A DNA stretch of 20,400 bases, taken from assembly GCA_964343305.1 (NCBI GenBank), contig CAYFJO010000182.1, positions 1 to 20,400 of the forward strand, written 5' to 3'. The notes beneath the pieces were generated by a model. It saw nothing but the letters and a program-made list of their open reading frames with translations, had not been told where the DNA came from and made no database searches. This stretch comes from CAYFJO01 sp964343305 (GTDB lineage: Bacteria; Planctomycetota; Planctomycetia; Pirellulales; Pirellulaceae). The position numbers and the translations under genes were made by a program. Positions 1-7,924 of this stretch are shown piece after piece (position 1 is the stretch's first letter; each line of letters starts with the position of its first letter).

Positions 1-21
1 ATTCGTGTGTTGGCCCGAACC

Positions 22-55
22 AGACTTCCGAAGTTTTCCGAAACTTCGGAAGTCT
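22..55. repeat. Perfect 15-bp stem-loop downstream of the K+ channel gene
   Basis: Positions 22-36 and 41-55 are exact reverse complements around a TCCG loop. A third, partial copy of the arm (GAAAGTCTGG) follows at about 70-79. The structure begins 34 nt beyond the stop codon of the minus-strand channel gene. No T-run follows it on that strand, so it resembles a REP-type palindrome or mRNA 3'-end stabiliser more than a classical intrinsic terminator. Confidence 0.7.
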
Positions 56-88
56 ACGATGGAGAATTCGAAAGTCTGGCCACGCGTA

Positions 89-1096
89 CTACGATAACTC
101 ATACTCGTCGCTGAATCGTTTGATGTCTTCTTCGTGGCCCATGATGATCACCACGTCGTGTGGCCGAAAGTCGTAGTCGGCGTCCGGATTAAAGACCATT
201 TTGTCGTCCGACTGTTTGACGGCGACCACTAACAAGCGATGTTTGCGATGTGCCTCGGTTTCGCGAACGGTGACGCCGACGAGTTTGCTCGCTTCAACAA
301 TCGTAATTTCATCAAGTTCCACGTCGAGGTAGCTGCGTTCGTACATCAACTCGATCAAGTCCGCCGTCGACGGCCGCGTGACCATGCGGACCATCTGGCG
401 AGCGCCGATGATCGTCGGCATCACGATTTTGTCGGCACCCGCTTGTCGCAGTTTCTTTTGAGTTGACGGATGTTCCGCGCGGGCGATGATCTGAATCGTT
501 GGCGACAGGTCACGCGAGGTGAGCGTGATAAAGACGTTCGCCGCGTCGTTGGGCAAGGTGGTCACCACGGTTTTCGCTCGCTCGACGCCGGCAGCCAGCA
601 GCGTTTCTTCTTCGGCCGCATCGCCGTTGAGATACAGATAGCCAAGCACATCGGCCTCGGCAATTTGACCGGCATCGGAATCCACCACGACAAACGAGCG
701 CCCTTGTTCGTGGAACGCCTCGGATATGACCTGACCCACGCGGCCAAATCCGCAGATGATTGTGTGTCCTTCCAGACGATCGATATCGCGTGCCATTCGC
801 CGCAGCCCCAATGCCCGTTGGATTTCACCTTCTGTCATCATTTGAATGATTCCCCCGAATGTGTAAGCCAGCGCCGAAATTCCAAATACGATCACGGCAA
901 CGCTGAACAACTGAAACGTGTGGCCTTGCCGCGATTGTTCGCCATAGCCGACGCTCGAAATGGTGACCACCACCATCCAAACTGCGTCGACCCAATCGTA
1001 GTCTTTGCCGATGAAACGGTAGCCCACCACGGCGATGATGAAAACAGCGACCAGGATCAAGGCACCCGTGCGAATGCGCTGCAATGGCGTTTTCAT
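89..1096 (-). CDS. Potassium channel with TrkA-N/RCK regulatory domain
   Basis: 335-aa inner-membrane K+ channel of the two-TM (Kch/MthK-like) type. TM1 is at about residues 12-29. A pore loop carries the selectivity filter SVGYGE at 48-53, and TM2 is at about 63-85. A cytoplasmic TrkA-N/RCK Rossmann domain starts at the nucleotide-binding motif GFGRVG (116-121), and a TrkA-C-like domain reaches the C-terminus. Such channels conduct K+ and are gated by ligands on the RCK ring (family knowledge). I chose the ATG at 1096 because a GGGGAG lies just upstream and the usual N-terminus (MKTPLQR) begins there. The frame stays open to 1150, but those codons lie inside a palindromic repeat. The gene is 68 bp downstream of argJ; a functional link to arginine synthesis is not indicated. 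Confidence 0.9.
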   Translation of the reverse strand: MKTPLQRIRTGALILVAVFIIAVVGYRFIGKDYDWVDAVWMVVVTISSVGYGEQSRQGHTFQLFSVAVIVFGISALAYTFGGIIQMMTEGEIQRALGLRRMARDIDRLEGHTIICGFGRVGQVISEAFHEQGRSFVVVDSDAGQIAEADVLGYLYLNGDAAEEETLLAAGVERAKTVVTTLPNDAANVFITLTSRDLSPTIQIIARAEHPSTQKKLRQAGADKIVMPTIIGARQMVRMVTRPSTADLIELMYERSYLDVELDEITIVEASKLVGVTVRETEAHRKHRLLVVAVKQSDDKMVFNPDADYDFRPHDVVIIMGHEEDIKRFSDEYELS

Positions 1097-1104
1097 CGAC
1101 TCCC

Positions 1105-1162
1105 CTGTAGGACGGATTGCTAATCCGTCTGGAACTGGACGGATTAGCAATCCGTCCTACAG
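1105..1162. repeat. TGTAGGAC-type palindromic element, copy 1 (perfect 24-bp stem)
   Basis: Positions 1105-1128 and 1139-1162 are exact reverse complements around a CTGGAACTGG centre. Each arm contains its own small palindrome (GGATTgctAATCC). The element fills nearly all of the argJ-channel gap and runs into the Shine-Dalgarno of the channel gene. Two related but diverged elements lie at 8764-8808 and 11429-11490. It looks like a REP-type repeat; no transposase is encoded nearby. Confidence 0.85.
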
Positions 1163-1164
1163 AC

Positions 1165-2361
1165 CTACGTGTGGTACTCCGAGTTAAACCGTACATATTC
1201 TACGGTCAGATCGCTGGTCCAAAAGCGGCAACTTTCGCTTCCCTCGCCAAACTGCAAAAGCACCAGCGTTTCACGTTGATTGCGGATCGACGCACTGACC
1301 GTCGTTTCTTCGAACTCGCGCGGCTCGCCATTTTCAAACACCGTGAATCCATTCAGCGACAACGACATCTTGCCCGGATCGAACGACACGCCCGAGTATC
1401 CCGCCGCACTGACGATGCGTCCCCAATTCGGATCGCACCCTGCGATGCCGGCTTTGACCAGTGTGCTGTTGGCAACCGTCTTGGCGATTTGAAACGCGTC
1501 TTGCTCGCTGGCGCAACCACGAATTTCGAGATCAATCAAATGACTCGCCCCTTCGCCGTCGTCGGGGATCATGCGAGCCAATTCGATGCAGACTTCCGTC
1601 AGCGACGAACGGAAGGATTGCAGATCATCTCCGGTCAGAGGATCACCACCCGCTGCGCCGCTTGCCAACAGTAAAACCGTGTCACTGGTACTCATGTGGC
1701 CTTCGACGCTAATGCAGTTGAAACTTTTGTCGACGGCATGGGCAAGTGCCGCTTGAGCATCATCCGGCGCGAGTGCAGCATCGGTGGTCACCGTACAAAG
1801 CATCGTGGCCATTTTGGGACCGATCATCCCCGCTCCCTTGGCCATTCCGGCGATCCGGCATTCACCGGAGGAGAGTGTAATCGATTTCGAACTCACTTTG
1901 TGGGACTTGTCCGTGGTCAAAAGCCCCCGCGCGGCTGCCATGAAATGTTCTTCCTTGCGACCCAATTTACTGGCTGCGTCGCGGATGCCGGCGGTCATTT
2001 TGTCCATCGGCAGATATTCGCCAATGATGCCCGTCGACATCACGAGAGCCTGGTCTGGCATCGCACCGGATACTTCGGCTGCCAGCCGCGCCATTTCCTT
2101 CGTGTCCCGCTCGCCGCGCTCGCCTGTGCACGTATTGGCATTTCCAGAATTGGCAATTACGACTCGGCAATTGTCGGTGGGCGTGATCGTGCGATTTCGC
2201 CCTACGGCCGACGCATAAACGACATTCGTCGTGTAAACACCGACCGCTGTGCAAGGTTGGTCTGACACAACCAGCGAAACATCTTCACGATCTGGACTAG
2301 ACTTGATGCCGCAATATGTGCCAGCGAATTGGAATCCTTTGGGAAGAGAAAAATTTGACAT
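1165..2361 (-). CDS. argJ: Bifunctional ornithine acetyltransferase / N-acetylglutamate synthase
   Basis: 398 aa, the usual ArgJ length. ArgJ moves the acetyl group from N-acetylornithine to glutamate, and in bifunctional forms also makes N-acetylglutamate from acetyl-CoA; it acts in the cytoplasm in arginine synthesis. The family is made as a precursor that cuts itself before a catalytic threonine. That site is visible as KMATMLCTVTTDA, giving cleavage between A185 and T186. NSGNANTCTG (71-80) and the C-terminal TSDLT...YV...NS.Y also match the family. ATG start at 2361; no strong Shine-Dalgarno is seen. argC lies upstream on the same strand, but a 285-bp repeat-filled gap separates them. 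Whether it also uses acetyl-CoA cannot be read from the sequence. Confidence 0.95.
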   Translation of the reverse strand: MSNFSLPKGFQFAGTYCGIKSSPDREDVSLVVSDQPCTAVGVYTTNVVYASAVGRNRTITPTDNCRVVIANSGNANTCTGERGERDTKEMARLAAEVSGAMPDQALVMSTGIIGEYLPMDKMTAGIRDAASKLGRKEEHFMAAARGLLTTDKSHKVSSKSITLSSGECRIAGMAKGAGMIGPKMATMLCTVTTDAALAPDDAQAALAHAVDKSFNCISVEGHMSTSDTVLLLASGAAGGDPLTGDDLQSFRSSLTEVCIELARMIPDDGEGASHLIDLEIRGCASEQDAFQIAKTVANSTLVKAGIAGCDPNWGRIVSAAGYSGVSFDPGKMSLSLNGFTVFENGEPREFEETTVSASIRNQRETLVLLQFGEGSESCRFWTSDLTVEYVRFNSEYHT

Positions 2362-2378
2362 GGTTGATCTGATCTTTA

Positions 2379-2596
2379 CCGCAACGCGGTTTTACATCAT
2401 AGCCCAGGGTCGCCGTCTTCGGCGCACCCTGGGTATTGGGTGACAACTATCGCCTTACGCTGAAAGCGTTAAACAACTCAAAACGTCGTTTAATCTGTGT
2501 AACGCTTTCAGCGTAAACCGATCCTATTCATTCACGAACCCAGGGTGCGCCGAAGACGGCGACCCTGGGCTACGGTATTTAACCACTTCGTGGTAA
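2379..2596. repeat. Nested composite inverted repeat between argC and argJ
   Basis: The outer arms 2400-2434 and 2538-2572 are exact 35-bp reverse complements 103 bp apart. Each arm is itself a hairpin (CCCAGGGT...ACCCTGGG with inner GCCG/CGGC). Inside them, 2455-2470 and 2501-2516 form an exact 16-bp inverted repeat whose arms also fold (ACGCTgaaAGCGT). At the centre is AAACGtCGTTT (2481-2491). The block is flanked by ACCGCaacGCGGT (from about 2379) and ACCACttcGTGGT (from about 2582). No ORF or promoter is evident. The arrangement suggests one palindromic element inserted into another. Confidence 0.85.
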
Positions 2597-2646
2597 CGAC
2601 ACGCAAACTCTCTTGTTCAGCTAACGATTGATCAACACAGTCGGCC

Positions 2647-3654
2647 CTACAGCGCGGTTGTTTCGGGAAATCCAAACATCAGATTGAAATTCTGGACCGC
2701 GGCACCCGACGCTCCTTTGACCAGATTGTCGATGCAACTGATCACGATGACTCGTCCGCGCACGAGTCGGGCTGTGACATCACAGAAGTTCGTGCCATAG
2801 GTATCTTTCGTCGCGGGCAGGTGGTCAACGACTCGTACAAACGGGCAGTCACCGTAGGCTTGCCGAAGCGCGTCGATCAGTTGCTCTTCCTTCTGTTCGC
2901 CCTTTGGCGTCGCGTAAGCGGTCGTCAATATCCCGCGATCCATCGGCACCAGATGCGGAGTGAAAACCACTTCGACCGCTTCGCCCGTGATGCGTCCCAG
3001 GATTTGATCGATTTCCGGCGTGTGGCGATGTCCGCCGACGTTATAGGCCGCGATGCTCTCGTTGCACTCCGGATAGTGTGTGGTCAATTTCGGATTGCGA
3101 CCCGCTCCCGACACACCGCTTTTCGAGTCGACGATGATTCCACTCGTTTCGATCAATCCGCCGCGAATCAGCGGAGCAAGTGCCAGAATGGCTGACGTTG
3201 GATAGCAGCCCGGATTCGCGACCAATTGTGCGGACGGAATCTGTTCCTTGAAATACTCCGGCAGTCCGTAAACCACGTTTCCAACCCGCTCAGGATCGGG
3301 ATGCTTGCCACCGTACCACGCCGTGTAAGTGTCCACGTCGTCCAGCCGATAATCCGCACTAAAATCGACCACCCGAACATCCGCATCCAGAAACGATTTG
3401 ACAACTTTGGCCGATGCCGCATGCGGCAGGCAACAAAACACACAGTCCGTTCGCGCGGCAACCACGTTGGTTTCGAGGTTCTCCAAATGCAGGTCCAATC
3501 GGCCAGCCAATTGCGGATGCACCATCGCCACATGCGGGTTGTCTTCCTGGCGACTCGTCAGCACGGCGATTTCCACTTCGTCGTGCCGCAACAAGATTTT
3601 CATTAACTCGAGTGCCGTGTAGCCCGTGGCACCGAGAATTCCAACGCGGATCAT
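2647..3654 (-). CDS. argC: N-acetyl-gamma-glutamyl-phosphate reductase
   Basis: 335 aa. ArgC reduces N-acetylglutamyl-phosphate to the semialdehyde with NADPH, the step before transamination to N-acetylornithine. The N-terminal Rossmann motif GILGATGYT (5-13) is present. The catalytic cysteine is C150 in NPGCYPTSA. GVSGAGRNP (180-188) and GHRHTPEI (208-215) are typical of ArgC. ATG at 3654, with an AAGGAC about 10 nt upstream supplied by the TGAC-rich repeat that precedes the gene. Together with argJ downstream this is a partial arginine cluster; argB and argD are not in the window. Confidence 0.95.
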   Translation of the reverse strand: MIRVGILGATGYTALELMKILLRHDEVEIAVLTSRQEDNPHVAMVHPQLAGRLDLHLENLETNVVAARTDCVFCCLPHAASAKVVKSFLDADVRVVDFSADYRLDDVDTYTAWYGGKHPDPERVGNVVYGLPEYFKEQIPSAQLVANPGCYPTSAILALAPLIRGGLIETSGIIVDSKSGVSGAGRNPKLTTHYPECNESIAAYNVGGHRHTPEIDQILGRITGEAVEVVFTPHLVPMDRGILTTAYATPKGEQKEEQLIDALRQAYGDCPFVRVVDHLPATKDTYGTNFCDVTARLVRGRVIVISCIDNLVKGASGAAVQNFNLMFGFPETTAL

Positions 3655-3667
3655 GATCTTTTGTCCT

Positions 3668-3728
3668 TTGTCATTAGTCCCTGGTCATTTGTCCCTTGTT
3701 AATGACGAATAACAAATGACCAGTGACA
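3668..3728. repeat. TGAC(C/A)AAT-rich imperfect palindrome upstream of argC
   Basis: Positions 3681-3692 and 3712-3723 are an exact 12-bp inverted repeat, and the flanks extend the symmetry imperfectly. The sequence is built of TGACAAAT/TGACCAGT-like units. It occupies almost the whole argC-Nudix gap, and its edge provides the likely Shine-Dalgarno for argC. The related string TGACCAATGACCAATGAC occurs at the sigma-kinase junction near 12185. Confidence 0.7.
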
Positions 3729-3735
3729 AATCTGA

Positions 3736-4365
3736 CTATAACTCTTCGAGAATAGCAATCAATTCCCCTAACATCATACACGTCGCGCCCCAAATGCGGT
3801 GACGGCCGTGTTGGATGTGAGGCGAATCAAAGACCACTCCGCGGCGAGAGATTCGGTGACGACCGTAGTTTGATTCGTTCAAGAGTTCGCGGACCGGCAC
3901 ATCGACCACTTCCGCAACTTCGCCTACATCCGGTACGAAAGTCAACACCTCCTTCGCGACGCCGACCAAGGGTGTCACCCAGAAGTTGGTGGCGAAAACA
4001 TAGACGGGCGTCAGTTGGCCCGTGAGGGTGATGCAGTCGCTGGACACTCCCAACTCTTCGTGCAACTCACGTAGCGCCGTCTGCTCGCTGGATTCACCCG
4101 TTTCGGTCGTTCCGCCCGGAAAGCAAACTTGCCCCGCGTGGTCGGGCAAATGTTGTGGACGCAAAGTCATCACCACATGCCACTGGTCTTGCTTGCGATG
4201 TAAAACCGCGATGACCGCCGCGAGACGGGCATTGCACAACGCCGGCCCGCAATGACGTCCGTAGCACAGTTCTGGGGCGAATCTTTCCTGTGCCACTCGC
4301 CCCGGCAACGGCTGCCGCAGGCGGATTGCGAGTTGCTCGACGAGATGGTCTGCGGTATCCGGCAT
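3736..4365 (-). CDS. Nudix hydrolase, CoA pyrophosphatase type
   Basis: 209 aa. The complete 23-residue Nudix box spans residues 85-107 (G85, E91, R99-E100, E103-E104, G106), supplying the metal-binding glutamates. It is preceded by LPDHAGQVCFPGG (73-85), matching the HxGQxxFPGG pattern of CoA-hydrolysing Nudix enzymes (NudL/PCD1 group), which split CoA into 3',5'-ADP and phosphopantetheine. An LRPQ about five residues before that fits the same subfamily. The start is only 3 bp past the stop of the membrane-protein gene, so the two are probably co-transcribed and translationally coupled. Substrate is assigned by motif only. Confidence 0.88.
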   Translation of the reverse strand: MPDTADHLVEQLAIRLRQPLPGRVAQERFAPELCYGRHCGPALCNARLAAVIAVLHRKQDQWHVVMTLRPQHLPDHAGQVCFPGGTTETGESSEQTALRELHEELGVSSDCITLTGQLTPVYVFATNFWVTPLVGVAKEVLTFVPDVGEVAEVVDVPVRELLNESNYGRHRISRRGVVFDSPHIQHGRHRIWGATCMMLGELIAILEEL

Positions 4366-4368
4366 GGC

Positions 4369-6051
4369 TCAATCGGCAGGTGGGACCCAGTACACTTCGT
4401 AAGATCCGTTTTCTTCGAATTGGTTCGGATAAAACCGTGGGAGCGTCACGGGCCGGCCGTACCGCGACGTGTCGACCACGACATAGTGCGCGCCGTACTC
4501 ACGCGCGACCGACAACAATCGCCCATCGGTTTGGGCTGCCAAACCCCAAGTATAGACCGTCGGAGGATAGACATGCTGGTATCGCTCACGCCACTGAATC
4601 AGTGCAGCCGCGTCTTGTGGCACATCCTTCCAGGTCACGACTTCGGCACGCTCGGCGTTCCATTTAAACGTTTGTTGAAAGCGTGGTGTCAGAAATAGGT
4701 CGTCTGGTTGCGTGTTTTCTCGAATCCAGGCACACACTTTCAGCCAATCGCGATGTTGCGACAGGAGTTCTTCATCACGGCCGTGATAGCGGGTTCGCTT
4801 TTGATCCGTGCGCTGGAGTATCTGGTGATCCGCTGCGGAAATCACTTGCAGATTGCGATCGAATTGTGGAATCATCAAGTTCCCCGCCACTACGACAAGC
4901 ACCGCGGCGAGGCACCAGGCAACCGCGACCGCTCTGTGCTTTTCCAATTGACACGCCACCGCTAGCGACGCAAATGTCACGCCGATTGGCAGCATGACAT
5001 CGCTTAACCGAAACCAATAAAATCGCAACAGCGCGGCACTCAACGTGGGCAGCCAAACCGAGGCCAAGTCGATCACCGTTCCGACGGCCATGATCATCAC
5101 CGCTCCGCCAACAAATCGCTGCAACGGTCGCTGGCCGGTCTCTCGTTTGACAAAGAACCACAGCACAAACCAACACAGCAGCAAGACAACATGTCGCATG
5201 ATGAACTTGCTGGGCAACGCAATGAACAACCTCGTCTCGGTTCCAAAAGTTGGCAGCGGAATGTAGGTCGGTGGGAACAAGTGCGGCGCGAGGTGATGGG
5301 ACAGCCGCTTGTAGACATAGATCTGATTGGCTTGCTCGACGATTTCACGATCGGCACCCCACGTCAGTGCTAAACCCGGCACAAGTCCTGGCAACGCCAG
5401 CACACAAGCCAACAAGAAAAACGGCAGTTGCCAAAAGAAAGCGGGCCGCTCGCGTCCCGACACAAACCAAGCAAACGCCATTGCGATCATCGACCAGCCG
5501 CCGACCAGTACGTGAAAACAGGTCGCTACGCCAAACAGTATCCACGCAGCGGCCCATCGATCGCGCACCAGCGCGTGCAGACCCCAAAACACAAACACAA
5601 AGGAAAATCCCTTCGCCTCGACACCGCCCAGGACCCATTCGCCTGCCATATGAAAATACTGCAAGAGAAAGATGAAAAGTCCCGCCGACAGCAACGAAAG
5701 GCAAGGGCGTGGCACCAGCGTAAAACTCAACCGCTGCCACGACCAGGCGAGCAGCCCCCACGTCAGCACTCGTCCGATCCAAGCCACGGCCGGCATTGGA
5801 AAGAACAACGTCAGCCAACCAATTGTCCAGTTGAATACCAGGTGAGCGTCCTGAGATTCGAGAAACGGATCGCCCGCACACCAATCTGGATTCCAATAGT
5901 GTTTGGCCTTTGCCAGATAGTGCGCCTCATTGACATCGGGCACGGGCCTGCCAGCGTAGAGAAAAAAGATCAGGAAAATAAAGGCCACTTCCAACGCCGA
6001 CCAAATTCGATTCGGATAGCATGGTCGCGGAAGTACGGCAGTTTCACTCAC
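4369..6051 (-). CDS. Polytopic membrane protein, DUF6798-like, possible GT-C-like fold
   Basis: 560 aa with about 9-11 hydrophobic segments between residues 15 and 395, followed by a soluble C-terminal domain (about 400-560). After the first membrane segment is a loop with DVNEAHYLAKAKHYW (39-53); an acidic, Tyr-rich first loop like this is typical of GT-C glycosyltransferases. The C-terminal stretch W..IRENT.PDDLFLTP (442-456) resembles the tails of dolichol- or lipid-linked sugar transferases. I recall similar proteins annotated as DUF6798 in planctomycetes. Start is GTG at 6051, inside ATGTGAGTG; the upstream ATG is followed at once by a stop. A sugar-transfer role is inference only. Confidence 0.75.
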   Translation of the reverse strand: MSETAVLPRPCYPNRIWSALEVAFIFLIFFLYAGRPVPDVNEAHYLAKAKHYWNPDWCAGDPFLESQDAHLVFNWTIGWLTLFFPMPAVAWIGRVLTWGLLAWSWQRLSFTLVPRPCLSLLSAGLFIFLLQYFHMAGEWVLGGVEAKGFSFVFVFWGLHALVRDRWAAAWILFGVATCFHVLVGGWSMIAMAFAWFVSGRERPAFFWQLPFFLLACVLALPGLVPGLALTWGADREIVEQANQIYVYKRLSHHLAPHLFPPTYIPLPTFGTETRLFIALPSKFIMRHVVLLLCWFVLWFFVKRETGQRPLQRFVGGAVMIMAVGTVIDLASVWLPTLSAALLRFYWFRLSDVMLPIGVTFASLAVACQLEKHRAVAVAWCLAAVLVVVAGNLMIPQFDRNLQVISAADHQILQRTDQKRTRYHGRDEELLSQHRDWLKVCAWIRENTQPDDLFLTPRFQQTFKWNAERAEVVTWKDVPQDAAALIQWRERYQHVYPPTVYTWGLAAQTDGRLLSVAREYGAHYVVVDTSRYGRPVTLPRFYPNQFEENGSYEVYWVPPAD

Positions 6052-6136
6052 ATAATTAAGACTAACCTGATATTCACTTCTCGACTAGATCGTTCACGCC
6101 TTGCCAATACCTCCCATCTGTGGGAACAATTTGTTG

Positions 6137-7330
6137 ATGGTCAAGACTCCCGTATTCATGGACAACCACTCGACGACTCGCGTTGATCCGCGCGTGGTTG
6201 AGGCAATGTTGCCGTTTTTTACAGATCAATACGGCAATCCAGGCAGCACCAGCCACGTGTTTGGTTGGGAGACGGCCGAAGCGGTCGATGCCGCTCGCGA
6301 GTCGATCGCCAAATCGATTGGCGCCCAAGCACGCGAGATCGTTTTCACCAGCGGCGCGACCGAGAGCAACAACTTGGCGATCCGAGGTGTCATGGAACGG
6401 CCCCGTCGCAAAGGCGACCACATTGTCAGCGTGGTGACGGAGCACAAAGCGGTTCTCGATCCGCTGACGAAATTGATGCGGCGCGGTTACAACGCCACGT
6501 TGTTGCCCGTCAAACAAAACGACGACCCGCGGGCCGGACAAATCGATCCGCAACATGTTGCCGATGCCATTCGCGACGATACGGCGCTGGTCTCGGTCAT
6601 GCTAGCCAACAACGAAATTGGCGTCCTTCAACCACTCGCCGAGATCGCTGCGATCTGCAAAGAAAAAGGCGTCATCTTTCACAGCGACGCCACGCAAGCG
6701 GTCGGTAAGATACCTGTCGATGTGAAGCAGCTCGGCGTGGACATGATCAGTTTCACGTCGCACAAAATCTTTGGCCCCAAAGGCATCGGAGCGTTGTACG
6801 TGCGACGCGGCGCTCCGCTGCTTCGCCTTGAAACGCAGATCGAAGGCGGCGGCCAAGAGGCCGGACGACGCAGCGGCACGCTGAATGTTCCTGGCATCGT
6901 TGGGTTCGCCAAAGCACTGGAACTTTGCATCGACGAAATGTCCAGCGAATCGCCTCGGCTGCACAATCTGCGTCATCGTTTATTTACTGGTCTCACGGAA
7001 AACATCCCCGACGTGAGTCTCAACGGTCCTCCGATCGACGATCTTCGTCTGCGGCTGGCCGCAAATCTCAACTGTAGTTTTGCCAACGTCGACGGTGAAG
7101 CGTTGATGATGAGCATGCGGGATCTGGCGGTGTCCAGTGGAAGTGCCTGCACGTCCGCCAATCCGGAGCCAAGCCACGTGCTGCGAGCGCTGGGAATCGA
7201 CGATGATCTTGTCCGAGCGAGTCTGCGATTTGGACTGGGCCGCTTCAATACTGAAGAAGAAGTCGATTTCGCGATTTCGTTGGTCACCGAAGCGGTCGAT
7301 CGGTTGCGTCGCATGAGCAGTTCGGCCTGA
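6137..7330 (+). CDS. iscS: Cysteine desulfurase, IscS/NifS family
   Basis: 397 aa from the ATG at 6137. The PLP enzyme takes sulfur from cysteine for Fe-S cluster assembly. Motifs are DNHSTTRVDP (9-18), FTSGATESNN (70-79), the PLP-contacting histidine H103 in TEHKA, the Schiff-base lysine K210 in SHKIFGPKG, and the persulfide cysteine C338 in SSGSACTS followed by EPSHVLRALG, as in the IscS (group I) branch. The frame is open to a TTG at 6101, but family N-termini begin near MVKTPVFMDNH. The gene diverges from the membrane-protein gene at 6051. It is followed 125 bp later by an A-type carrier, supporting a role in Fe-S assembly. Confidence 0.95.
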   Translation: MVKTPVFMDNHSTTRVDPRVVEAMLPFFTDQYGNPGSTSHVFGWETAEAVDAARESIAKSIGAQAREIVFTSGATESNNLAIRGVMERPRRKGDHIVSVVTEHKAVLDPLTKLMRRGYNATLLPVKQNDDPRAGQIDPQHVADAIRDDTALVSVMLANNEIGVLQPLAEIAAICKEKGVIFHSDATQAVGKIPVDVKQLGVDMISFTSHKIFGPKGIGALYVRRGAPLLRLETQIEGGGQEAGRRSGTLNVPGIVGFAKALELCIDEMSSESPRLHNLRHRLFTGLTENIPDVSLNGPPIDDLRLRLAANLNCSFANVDGEALMMSMRDLAVSSGSACTSANPEPSHVLRALGIDDDLVRASLRFGLGRFNTEEEVDFAISLVTEAVDRLRRMSSSA

Positions 7331-7371
7331 CGAGAATATTGAAAAACCACGCTAACCACACTTCACTCGGA

Positions 7372-7404
7372 TTGCCGAATAGTCTATTTTAGACATAGTA
7401 ATAT
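7372..7404 (+). promoter_or_regulatory. Possible promoter/operator upstream of the A-type carrier
   Basis: A TTGCCG at 7372-7377 and TAGTAA at 7396-7401 are 18 nt apart, a weak sigma70-like pair. Between them lies the exact inverted repeat GTCTA-TTT-TAGAC (7382-7394), a possible operator. The sequence is AT-rich compared with its surroundings. It is not a recognisable IscR site. This is a weak call from pattern alone. Confidence 0.25.
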
Positions 7405-7455
7405 GCGAAAAATCAAAACAGCCTAGTTTCCATCAGCAAGCGGAGAACTCAGACC

Positions 7456-7794
7456 ATGGCAGTTACATTGACGGAAAATGCGGCGAATGAAGTTCGGAAC
7501 TTTTTCGAAAAGGCAAAGTTTTCATTGGACGATGGTTACTTTCTGCGTGTTGGCATCGCGGCGGGTGGTTGCAGCGGTTTTCAATACGACTTGAAGCCCG
7601 ACCAGGAATTCGACGAAGCCAAGGACAGCCGCTACGATATGCACGGTGTGCCCGTCGTTGTTGACAAGAAAAGCGCCCTCTATCTAGACGGCGTCACCAT
7701 TGATTACTACCAGGGGCTGGAACGAAGTGGATTCACGTTCGACAATCCCAACGTCGTGAAGTCCTGCGGTTGCGGCAGCTCGTTTCAAGCGTAG
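7456..7794 (+). CDS. iscA: A-type iron-sulfur carrier (HesB/IscA family)
   Basis: 112 aa, normal length for IscA/ErpA/SufA proteins, which accept Fe-S clusters and pass them to apo-enzymes. The three conserved cysteines are present: C39 in GGCSGFQY, and C104 and C106 in the C-terminal SCGCGSSF. Which of IscA, ErpA or SufA it corresponds to cannot be settled from sequence alone. ATG at 7456 has GGAG 10 nt upstream. It follows the cysteine desulfurase on the same strand with a possible promoter of its own. No scaffold protein (IscU/NifU/SufU) and no IscR are in the window. Confidence 0.93.
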   Translation: MAVTLTENAANEVRNFFEKAKFSLDDGYFLRVGIAAGGCSGFQYDLKPDQEFDEAKDSRYDMHGVPVVVDKKSALYLDGVTIDYYQGLERSGFTFDNPNVVKSCGCGSSFQA

Positions 7795-7837
7795 ATCTGC
7801 GGATTATACCACGGCCAGTTAGTAATGTCCGCATACG

Positions 7838-7924
7838 TCGTTTAACGCCGAGCCGGCAGGCGACGGCACACGATTAGCCGTCGCCTGCCGGCTCGGCGTT
7901 AAACGAGGCCATTTTCTAATGGCC
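7838..7924. repeat. Perfect 30-bp stem-loop followed by a 7-bp hairpin
   Basis: Positions 7838-7867 and 7877-7906 are exact reverse complements (30 bp, GC-rich) around a 9-nt loop ACACGATTA. Immediately after, GGCCATT (7907-7913) pairs with AATGGCC (7918-7924). The structure lies 44 nt past the carrier-protein stop and could stop or protect its mRNA. No T-run follows. The rest of the gap (7925-8124, about 200 bp) shows no ORF, RNA gene or clear promoter. Confidence 0.85.

Noticed and set aside
1097..1150. N-terminal extension of the K+ channel frame (DGLAIRPT-type peptide)
   Set aside because: The codons are simply translation of the palindromic repeat; the ATG at 1096 has a Shine-Dalgarno and matches family N-termini.
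1117..2265. Plus-strand open frames opposite argJ
   Set aside because: They lie antisense to a gene with clear ArgJ motifs and show no family features of their own.
2400..2572. Insertion sequence with 35-bp terminal inverted repeats
   Set aside because: Only 103 bp lie between the arms, with no transposase frame and no obvious target duplication; an IS-derived MITE is not excluded but a REP-type composite fits better.
6101..6136. TTG start for the cysteine desulfurase
   Set aside because: The ATG at 6137 gives the usual family N-terminus; the extra 12 residues have no counterpart that I know.
5250..6186. Basic plus-strand open frames opposite the membrane protein gene
   Set aside because: Arg/Lys/Gln-rich composition is what antisense reading of hydrophobic codons gives; no start signal or motif.
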